Shown here one piece after another: positions 48,801 through 59,300 of a stretch of DNA of 64,000 nucleotides. Origin of the DNA: Acanthaster planci (Eukaryota > Echinodermata > Asteroidea > Valvatida > Acanthasteridae). Position numbers and translations under genes: made by a program. The notes below the pieces were generated by a model. The model ran no database searches and had not been told where the DNA came from. It saw only the letters and a list, made by a program, of their open reading frames with translations. The stretch covers positions 393,701 through 457,700 of the forward strand of contig NW_019091469.1 in the NCBI RefSeq assembly GCF_001949145.1, in the 5' to 3' direction. The stretch's first letter is position 1; the number at the start of each line of letters is the position of its first letter.

Positions 48801-51800
48801 ACATGTACATGTACTAGTTGATTTTTAAAGGTGACTCAAATCTGACAAATGAGCTCAGTATGAAAATACTGAAATAACTGCATGTAGAAAAATGACATGA
48901 TCAATTAAAGAATACTTCAAAACAAACGCTTTCGCACAACAGAGATAAACCTGGTATTTGCGGGGGGGGGGGAGAGAATTTACACTCATATGCACACGTG
49001 ATTCCTCGCCCGAGTTTCACTTTTGATACCCCAACCATTAAATTTTTGAAGCCTACGACAGGAGTTGGAGGAAGTATAAGTTCCCGTTCAAAAAAGCAAA
49101 TCCCTATAGCATGAAACCTGGGACAAGCCTTGCAAGCGGAAAACAACGGTGCAGCATATCCCATGGGTCATGCGTGAACAACGCGTTTCCTGAAACAGCA
49201 AACTGAAAGTACACTGGCACCTGCAGGGGCTAACATAATTGCTATACATAAAACATATTCCAACCATTTTTGTGTACCTCATTTGCTAAAACAAAAGTGA
49301 CACGTTATGGGCCAAATTACATACATGTACGGTTGGAAATCTCGGTCATCAAAAGTAAAATAATGATAGTGTATCGCTGCGACAGAGTAGTCCAAACAAG
49401 GTGTGTGCATTCTGAGCAAGTGAAAAAAATTCACTCGACACATAAAAACTCAGACCAGTTTAATGACTGATGTCTAAATGTCCAGATTCATATTGGATTC
49501 AAAATCACCATCTTCCAGTAAATGTTCACAGCAGTATACTAGGTAATTCTGGAGAATTCTGAATGTAGTGAATTTCTTGAAGGAGTGCAAAAATCTTAGG
49601 GAGATTTCTGGAAACTGACTGGAAACTTTCAATTTGAATGTGAATTTTCATTAAGATAAAAAGTTTGGTTGATCTTGGATGAGAAAAAATTTCACAATAT
49701 AAGACTGATTGCTTTACACTTTGTTTCAAAGACGAATTGTAATGAATGTGAAAAAAGAAAGAAAGATGCATTTGCTCTCAATTTCTACTTGAAACTTTGA
49801 CAGAAAATAATAGATCCCAAGACCCTTGTAAGCTGCAAATTGCCTGGCTTATAAGTACCATATATTCTGACACTTAAGCCATGTAAAATCTGTGACATCT
49901 AAAAACATGCAAATTCTCTTCTGCTTTAACAAGCATCAAACTTTGTTTAGGGAAAACTGAAAGAGATTTCACAAATTCCCCAAATTCCTGACTCTTTGAA
50001 AATCCCTGAAACTTCTCATCAACAGTTTCACCAATGTCCATCCTTTAAAACCTTCCACAAGGGCAACCAACCTAATAAGCCATGTTGAAATTGACTATCC
50101 TCCTGCAAGTTTTGGATTTCTCACAACCAACTGCAAATTTTAACCTGCTGTCCAAAATTTTCAAATGCATTAAAAAATGGACAGCTTTGACATCTAAAAA
50201 AAAAACCCAATAAAACAAACGACTCCAAAATTAAAACAGCGTTGCATATCTTATATAATAAACATGTACATGTAACAAGCAAAACACACATTATCTTGCA
50301 CAGCAGGTTTTAGGTGGATATGATTTAGATGAAACAACATGCAATTTATCATTACATTTCGACATTTACCAACATTGTATGTAACGAACAGCCGGGCAAA
50401 TGATTGTGGCTAAATAAAAAACCCCTCTAGGACTGAACCATTGGAATCGTCCACACAGCAGTGACTTGGCACGGTGCCAGACTTGGCTGAGTGCCAACGG
50501 CTTTGTTGTTGGATGTAACATGTCTTAAGCATGTAGACTACACCATGCAAGAAAAGTACACTGTATTGTGTCTGGGTAATCTGGGTGTTCTTTAAATCTC
50601 TTTTTATGGGCTTTTTATGGTAACAGCTGATTTCAGATTTTTTTTTTCTCAAATGCATACCACCTACTGCCACCCAAAAATAGTTACAAAAATATCAGGG
50701 CTGGAGATCTCACGCAGTAATTTTTGGCATGTAACAGGAATGAAAATCAACATATATTTTGTGTGAAATGTGGCTTTAATTAATTAACACTTTGATTTCT
50801 TGAATAAAAAAACTGTTACATTCAAGTCTATTGTCATCCCTTGAAGCCACTGATGAAAATCTGATTTAAAAAGTCTGATTATGCCTTTATAATCTCATTA
50901 ACCCTGGGCCCATGTGTGCAAATTTTATTGTGCATGAGTAAACAGAGGCTAATTTGTTGCAATATCTAACGCTTTCCTTTTGTACATTGGGAAAAAAAGG
51001 TGCAAGATAATGAAAATTTTGGGTAAGTTCTGTCAACATTCAAATTGTGATGCTTGAAAGTTGAAGACTACCTGCACGTGTTGTACAACTTGGATGCCAA
51101 GCCTGCTACCCTTGTTTTTTGTATAGCTATTCCAGTGTATTGGAAAACCCACTGGGTGGTAGTCATAAAATCTTTGACCCCTAAATGTTACTGCAAGATT
51201 TGCACTGTCATGGAGGGTAATTTTTGATTTCCCAATAGAGGAAATTTGTCTTTGAAGACGGCTTAGCTCCCCGACGAGGCTTCCGCAGTATGTATGTGTC
51301 ATCAATGTCACTTGTCGGTCCTGTGTCATCACGCTCATTTTTATGCTATTTCCACAACGAATAATTAGTATTTTGAGATAAGTTCGCATAAATCCCTTTT
51401 GCATAAATTAGGTAATATTTGTTTTCAGCTCACAGACACACAAAAAAATCCATTGACAAAAGCATGTGTCACAACCAAGATAAAACTAAAGGAAAAAATT
51501 ACAAAAACAAATGTGAGTAAAAAACCCTATTACATGTAGTTGTTATAGACATAATAAATCTTGAAACGAATGATTTTTATATCAACACAAAAAATGTGAT
51601 TACAAACACTGCATATGTCACAACTGACTTGAATAACCGTGATAACACAAAGGTACCTGGTAATTTCGTTTCTCGCATGGTCAGTCGGGCAGACAACGAA
51701 AACACGCCGTGGCCCCCTAAAAATTCAACACTCAGCTGACTATGAAATGTGATCGGGTGATGTCGCACCTCGTGCCATGCCTAGCCCTAACGCGAAACGC

Positions 51801-53647
51801 AGGGAATCGGACAGACGGACTACAGCCAGCCACACGTGCCATATGTTAGAAAACTGCCAGACCCAGACGAGACGTCGACAAGCCCCGTCTGGCTCGCTCC
51901 ACTCTCTCTGTAGGTAGGAATGTGCTCACCCCGCGGCCCGATGCTTAACATCTCCACATGAAATTCACAACACTTTTCAAAGCACCCCCGCCAGTGTGTG
52001 AATAGAATGGATTGGATCCTAGGTTCTTTCCCCTCAACATTTATCCCATAAAAAGGCTTTATCCTGTAATTAATAGATGTCGATGCTTTTACATAATTTA
52101 CAAAAGCAGGTTAAGTCGTCTGAAATGGGTTAAATTACGGTAAATTTGTCCCCTTTAGTAGTAATACTGAATTTGGGACAAAAGTTAGACACAGCTCTTT
52201 TAAATGACTTGCACGAACATTAATTCATTACCAAAAGGCTTCTTTTCCTAAAACATCTTTTCATCTGAACATTTCTTTTAAGAAAAATTACCAGTTCAAT
52301 TTTCATGGGTTGTCTCAAATTACGAAAGGTGCGCGCAGAGATGCAGAAAAGCCCGTACTGGTCCGTTACTCTCTGTTCCTTACTCTAATCATGATCTAGT
52401 CAAATAAAAGACATCATTTAGATAAAAGTGAACCCCCTTTATTTTCTTTAAGTCGTGAAAGGGTATCACCTCTTACACATGCCCTAGGCAACGCCATGGA
52501 TTTACGGATACAAAATATGTAGGTCAAACCAGAGAAGCAAAAAAGCGCATCCACTCATGCCGGCCAAGTCATGGATGGCTGGTTCCACATGCCCAACAAC
52601 AGATTCAGCATCAGCTGACCGGACATAAATTCGTTGAATATAACGGTACACCTTGCGACATCTCCAGGCCACTATCCAGGCCCACATTTGCATATTACAC
52701 ACCCACGCATTACTTAGCGACAGCCGGCTAAACACTGCATCCTGCCCGCTTGCCCTACGTGCAGTGCGGTGTGTGTGTGTGACACGCACGTGCGGCAAAC
52801 CACACGATTTACATGTACATTGACCATTCGAAACAAAACAACGCTCACAACGACCATAGAAAAAGGACACCATGACCACTTTGTCGTTCAGTTTCCACAA
52901 CATTTTGATACATGAGAAGCTCAGGGAAATGCCCATATGGATCGTGGAAAAATTGCTCGAAAACTTGACAGTGAAAATATAATTTAATAGCTTTCAACAA
53001 TATGCAGGTTGTGTAGGCGGTGCAGCTACAAGGCGTGGCACTGCACCGGCCACGACACAACAGCGTTTCGGATCTCGAGAGAACCCTTCAAACTCGAACA
53101 CTTCAAACAAGACAAACTGTCCACATCACCTTGAATACAGACCACAGAACAACACCAACATTGGTCAAACACCCATACATGCAATCGATCAGCTTGTATG
53201 GAAATATTTCCCACACAAGAAAGAATTTCGAAGTCGACATTTACCAACCGATTGGGCTAAACGCACAAGTGAGATGGCATGAGCATCGTAACCTTTACGC
53301 GTACCCACAGCTGAGCACGTGGAAGGCCCCCAAATACTCTTTGTAAATGTGACCGCAAGTCTTCATATTTACTCACAGAATTTTCATCCCTTTCCTTATA
53401 AAGACTTTTACATTTGATAACAAATTGAAATAAATTCTAAATGGGACATTTTACAGAGTCTTTACTTCTCTTCACAAACGTAAATAGTCAATCACGTGGC
53501 GGATAGAAATACTATTTTCGACAAAAGACAACACGGGGTTTAAATTGTTACGTAGGCCTACCTTCCAACTGTCGTCACAATCGGGTTCGGCAAAACATCG
53601 CTCCTATCCGCATATGCTTTCTCCATCTTGCGCATGTAATAAGCCAT
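42806..53647 (-). CDS. TFAP4: Transcription factor AP-4 (bHLH-leucine zipper), five coding exons
   Basis: Coding exons (minus): 53562-53647, 45554-45704, 44773-44979, 43692-43832 and 42806-43252. All phases match, giving 343 aa (human AP-4 is 338). The basic region and helix 1 are in exon 2 (RIRREIANSNERRRMQ, about 41-56). Helix 2 runs from EKLSK into exon 3 (AAILQQTSDFIY), followed directly by a first zipper. Then come an NLS-like KRRKR (125-129) and the AP-4 signature DEGIGSPE. Exon 4 is a second coiled coil (149-195) ending YPEKLKELAQQ. Exon 5 has the conserved TSRQNLETIVQAI (about 243-255). AP-4 homodimers bind CAGCTG E-boxes in the nucleus (family knowledge). The start ATG (53647) has a GAAACCATGG context and an in-frame TAA upstream at 53717-53719. 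Exon 1 is the least certain, because it lies 7.9 kb from exon 2 and is poorly conserved. The C-terminus is Pro/Thr/Glu-rich. Confidence 0.93.
44515..44590 (-). repeat. Possible tRNA-derived SINE fragment in TFAP4 intron 3
   Basis: Read on the minus strand, 'GAGTAGCCAAAACAGCTG...GAGCAAGAGGTGAAAGGTTTGAGTCCCATCCAGGCA' carries a B-box-like GGTTTGAGTCC (consensus GGTTCGANTCC) preceded at tRNA-like spacing by a weak A-box-like TAGCC...CAGC. There is no intact acceptor stem, so it is not a functional tRNA gene. It lies between TFAP4 exons 3 and 4. Confidence 0.35.
45705..53561 (-). other. TFAP4 intron 1 (about 7.9 kb)
   Basis: Donor GGAAG|GTAGGC at the 53561 side and acceptor TTTGGCAG| at the 45705 side, phase 2. 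No alternative coding exon or nested gene is recognisable inside. It has several ACATGTAC repeats (47.9 and 48.8 kb), a poly-G run near 48963, and a GT-rich stretch near 52770. Long first introns often hold enhancers, but nothing here is diagnostic. Confidence 0.65.
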
Positions 53648-56317
53648 GGTTTCCTGAAATCGGGGTCGTTTTCCAGGCCAAATTGGTGCAAAAGTAGCAA
53701 GGTAAAATCCACACTGTTATTATTTTGTCTCAGCTGAACCGGCGTGGTTAGGGGTATGTGTGGTCATTATCCGTATCGTGGCGGCGCGGGAAACAGCTGG
53801 TCACACAGTCAGCTGCTACACTCTCAAGGTTACGATATATCCTAGCGCTGAGGAACTATTTAAGATCTTAATCTGTCCAACTATACAAAAATTTACAGGT
53901 TTTGGTTCATATATCTCACACAGACATAATCTACATCAAGGGGTAACATTATGGCGAGAGACAAAAAAATGATAAATTTACAAAGCGAATTTGCAGAGTA
54001 CTATAGCGTTTGTGGCGGATGAGACAAGAGTAATTGGACTATAATCAGCTGACAGTTGGCATGGCGCGGCTAGCCCGGGCAGCTAGTAGTGTCAACAGCT
54101 GCGAGAAATTCCACAATCATACGTTAAAAGAACCTGATGTAAATACTGAAATATGATGTTGAAAAACAAAATACAAAGTCAAATAACAATAACAAAAATA
54201 AATAAAAGGCAACAAAATATAAATTTAATTTGCAAAGGTGGTGCTACTTTGAATAGTTTTCCATGTACTTTTTATATACGAGCAAGTAAATGTCAATATT
54301 TTTAAATTCTCCCTACAGATAAGAATGTTCGACTTCAATGAATGGTATGTACGATTGTCCAATCAGAGTTCGGTTCTTTGCGGAACCGTCAATCATGTCT
54401 AAAAATAAAAGATTACAGGGTGAGTAATGTCTATTCTGAGTTTTGATTGGCTTAAATCTTTTCGCGGGTTTCCTGCGTGTCTATTCATCAAGCCGCGCCG
54501 CACTGACGGTTTCTTTTGTTCCCATTTTTCCATTCATGATATCAGTTCTTTACTTTCTTGAGATTTGTCATTACTTCGATGAAAACAATACCGTTTCTGG
54601 GAGCTACCACAATATATTAATTACATCGACAACAATACTTGATGTGTTGAAACTCGGTTTAAGCTAAGCAAATTCCTGTCGGGTTTCCTTTCTGTTTCAA
54701 ACCTTTTTAGTTTCCCAGGACTCCAAATGCCTCGCGGTTACCAGAGCGTGACCCTGTATTGTTCGCAGTTCCGATCGGATACAAAAGCAAAAATGTTGGT
54801 AGCAAGTGCCAATTCATGCTGTCTTAAACATGGAGGTTTTCCTACCTCCATGCTTAAACTGCATGAAACGCACCATACTAAAGGTGTAGTTCAACTCAAG
54901 ATGAGGATCGTCCCAAATTTATGAAATCTAGTTCTTGGCAACTTAGTTAAATCTTGGGTCCGAGGATATGCAAATTGAAACTTCTCTTCAAAAACCATGT
55001 CGCATTGTTTCATTTGTAAATGAATCCTCCACCCACACCCCACCCCACCCCGAGTGTTTGATTTGCACGCAAAAAATAGATTAATCAGTAATAATGTAAA
55101 AACAAAACAAAACCAAAAAACAGAAACAAAAACAAACCCCAAACCACCGTCACTAATGCGAACTTTTTCACTCCCCCGCTGTAAGACACATTCTCCTTTT
55201 TTTTAATTCTACTTTTATTTTTTACGCACAGATTTACGCCAATGGTTAACGACAGATGTGGTTGAAGCCTTACTTCCTCTAAGTAGCTGAGGCTTTTTGG
55301 ATGAGCCATGTACATGGACTTATTACTTTCTTTTCCTATATTTTCCCCAATTTCAGATTAAAGAGACGGAAGACAGCGACGGGGGAAGCGAGTTATTAAT
55401 AGGGATGATTGAGGCATAGGCAAGCCATATTTGTGATATAATATTTTGCAAATTTTTTCATTGGAATTTTAAAAATGTGCATGACAGTCCACTCACTGCA
55501 GGTGTTAATGGTCTGGTTGCGATTACATGGTATGGTGATATAGCTTTGTGGTTTAACTATAAACCTTAAAACGAACAAAACGTGCAAAAACCTGTGTCCA
55601 ATTTTAGAAAGTTGATGGTGCAACCTGTTTAAAAAAAATGCAGAGAAGATAAACAGCACTAAAATTACATAAACTGCTTTTATTTACATTGCAAGTAAAA
55701 AATCACAAGGGAAAATCCCAACATGGCTAACATGTGAATACGGCTGTTTTATGTTGAGATTTATTTAGGATACAGTGATTGAACCTTGAACGGAAACCAC
55801 GAACTAGCCGTGAAGTACGGTGTACACATGTACATGTACGTCCATAGACTAAACCACGTGTATCCAACCTCGTACCCATTGGCCCATGGGTACGATCTTG
55901 CTGCGCTAAATTGGTTCCCATGCCTTGCGCGATCTAACCTGGTTTGGGGACATAGTGTGTTTATCCGCGACGAACATGCAAGAGAATACGTGGGCGTGAG
56001 CGTACGACTTCTGAAATACGCGTGCGCGCGATTGACTTCACGTTTATCGTCCTGAATTGCCAGTACAGTCAGTGCCATTTTCGTATTCTACAAGACCAGG
56101 GCTTGTGAAGGAACGCGCACAAAGCCCATGGAGTCGAGGTTGAACGTGGAACGTGTACCGTGTATACGTACATGTACATGTACATGTACGTACGTACGTA
56201 CGGTATGTAGCGTGCGCGTGCGGGAGGGGGGACGGTATTTACGAAATAGGATTACTGAATTGTTCGCCGATGATCTATCGACCTACCGAATAAGCTAGTA
56301 GACCCTAGTACATTAAA
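53648..56317. promoter_or_regulatory. Divergent intergenic region between TFAP4 and EXOSC9
   Basis: The two genes are transcribed away from each other, with 2,670 bp between the start codons. The EXOSC9-proximal part (about 55,780-56,230) is richer in CpG and in palindromes, including GTACCCAT-TGGCCC-ATGGGTAC (55872-55893) and a 28-bp perfect palindrome at 56165-56192. No TATA box is obvious for either gene. Both promoters, and possibly shared elements, should lie here. Short open frames inside have no motifs. Confidence 0.55.
56165..56192. repeat. 28-bp perfect palindrome of TACGTA/CATGTA units
   Basis: TACGTA + CATGTACATG + TACATGTACG + TA equals its own reverse complement. It is continued by ACGT repeats (CGTACGTACGTACG) to about 56202 and ends about 115 bp before the EXOSC9 start codon. 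It is an elaborate member of the dispersed (ACATGT)n words seen across the window. Confidence 0.85.
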
Positions 56318-59300
56318 ATGAAGGAGACACCTTTGTCAAACGTCGAGAGGGACTTCTTAACAGCAGCAATCAAGTCAGGAAAGGTACTTTCTCCCAAATT
56401 CCCACCAAAATCGTGTCATTGCAAGTTTGGCTGGTCTGGGACGTACCCAGGTTCGGTGCTTGCTAGGCTAGCCATGCTGGGCCCATGTCATAAACTGTGG
56501 AACCTATTTCGTGAGGAATTTAATTGATCGGTGTTCATCATGGCCACTGAGCATGCTGGGCATGCGCCCTTGTCTTGTTCAGAAAACATTGTGTATATGT
56601 GTATACATAACCATGATAACTATTACCCCAGAACGGGAGTCCAACGTCCGCTCCTCTCCTTTTACTAATTTTTAGAGGACGTTGGACCCCAGTATTCTAG
56701 GGGTAGATAACTATTATGTGTTCCTTGTCAATTCCAGAGAATTGATGGACGGGAGACATATGACTACAGAAATATTAAGATAACATTTGGCACAGAACGA
56801 GGATGCTGTGAGGTTCAACTTGGCCAGACAAGGTAGGCTAAGAAAAACAATTGTAGAAAAAAAACATAAATATTGCATATAACTTATAAGCCTTATCGCA
56901 AATACTGCACGGGTAATTTTGCACAATAGTGCAATAGGGCTTAGTATAGCGTACCGAAGTGAATACGTCATGCGCACAATTAGTGTGTAAAAGACATTAG
57001 CGCAAAAACAAGTGCGTAAACCATCACGCGCGCGTACCCCATTCGTTAGCACTGCACTCTCTGGTTCACAGTGACCTCACACTTCTGCACTCTATTGTGT
57101 ACTTGTTGAAAATTTGGATGAAAGATCCTTGCTTGTAAAAGCTTACGTTGTTAAACATACATGTAAATCAGAGTTTCATATGGACATCACTGATTTTCCC
57201 TTGCAGAAGTTTATTACTATACTTTTAGCCATGTTCTCAAAAGTCAATTTTAGCAGTGACAACGTTGAAGCATTTACTTAGAAAACACTCAGAATTTTCC
57301 AGACCAGTTTCATACTAGCATGAGTAGGGTTTGTGCACAGGGTGTCAAGTGATGTTCGTATATGGAATTCTTTCCCCCAAAAATCACAAAGATATAATTT
57401 TGCTGCAAGGAAAATTATTTACTTATTAAACTAATCTAGAAGTTATTGTAACTTCAATAGAAAATATATGCACTCTCATTTCTCAAATCCTGACAGTGCT
57501 TGAACAGAGAGTGTTTACAAGAATTTTTGGAAATCATTTACTGACCACTTCATTTTTTAGTTCTAAATCAGTGATTTACATGGTCTATCCAGGACCAGTT
57601 ATACAATACTAGGATGCTGGCTGTGTTCTTAGGTGTTTGTCACCTTTGGTATTGCCATAACCTGGTTGTTGATGCTTTGTAGGGTTCTTGCACAGGTCTC
57701 CTGTGAGACAGTAGAGCCCAGGAGTACTCGGCCAACAGAGGGGGAGCTTTACGTGAACTTGGAGCTGTCCCCGATGGCATCGCCTGGCTTCGAGCCAGGA
57801 AGGTAAGGAACCCTTTTCGTTCTGGATTTTTGTAAGGAGACTTCCGGAATCCTCCAATATCTTTCACTCTACAGGGAACTGACAACACGTCTTTGTACTT
57901 TTAAGGAGTTAAGTATCGGTAAGGGAGGTTGTGCTTTACCTTCCCCAATCATTCAAAATCTTCTGAATTCTCCTGGTGAATTTTTGAAGGATCTGGAAGG
58001 ATTAGGTTCAGTGAAAATTTATATGTTTTTTCCTCTCGGTAGAGCTCACCTACTGTTGCTTCTCTTGGGGGTTAAAGGTCCTTGAGGGAACTTTGTGCCA
58101 TTTTTTACCTGCTTGGTGAAAGAGTTGATAGAATCGAAGGGAATAGGATTTGTGATACCTCTATTTTGAGAGGGATTACCTTATATTTCTCCCTTACATA
58201 TACATATCCAAATATTGGTGTTGTAGTTTAATATACCACAAGTCCATGGATTAATATGTAAATAATAAGTTAATGTGCAAGTTGCTTTTGTCACAGTTCA
58301 TTACAATGACTTTGGCTTGATTTTGGAGTGGTTTGCTTGCCAATGACTTGTGATTGACATGTAAGAACTCCTGAGACATTGTGACGGACTTGACTGTACC
58401 ACTTCCAGATCTGTTGCTAGCTTTAATTTGTGTGAAGTTTGAATGGTGGATGCAGCCTGATGCTCCATTCGCATTGCGTGCAAATCTAGCAGAGCTTCTG
58501 GTGTCAGTTTGTTCCGGGATGCCCCAGACAGTTTTGGTTTTGCTTCTGGTAGATTGTCGGAGTATGGCGTTGAACTGAACAGGCTATTGGAGAGATGTCT
58601 GAAAGACTCCAGGGCTGTGGATATGGAATCACTGTGTGTTGTAGCTGGAGAAAAGGCAAGTATGCCCAAGATAACATTGAATATTGATTAGGTTGTGCAA
58701 CGATCATGTGGAGTCCACTGCCTACATGTACATTCTGTGTGCCTCTTTCTTTTTTATCCTTTAGTCCTCTGACAAACCCATACCAAATTTGTGTACACTG
58801 TCCTACAGGTCATAGTGATTGTGTGATTGCCTCATATTGTCAAGGTTAAGTCATCAAAAGCCATTTCAGTGTCATTTCAGAAATGTCTCAAGAGTTAATG
58901 TGCACAACTTTGCAACCGAAACTTGCTTTTAGATTAATTTTGTGGCTCAGTTAGTAAAGCCAGTGTTTCAACAGGTGCATCTTTATTAAAATATGAAACC
59001 CTGGCTTGTTCCTACCATTGCCCACCCACCTTCCCTGGGTTGAGTTTTGAAGCAGTTCTGTTGACAGTAGTCTCATAAGAGTTTAGGACAGAGTCCAGCC
59101 ATCTGAACTTCAGAGTGACCGCAGCCATTATGTTTGGGTCACATATAAAGCATGTCTACAGCAGTGGGCAACTCGGCAGTCGGACATTCCAACTGAAAAT
59201 AGGTTCAGGTGTGTCGGAACCAATCGCAAATTTATCTGAGATTGGAGCTTGTGGTTGATTTTCCTCTGTATAGCTCACTCATCATTTTTCTTCCCATTCA

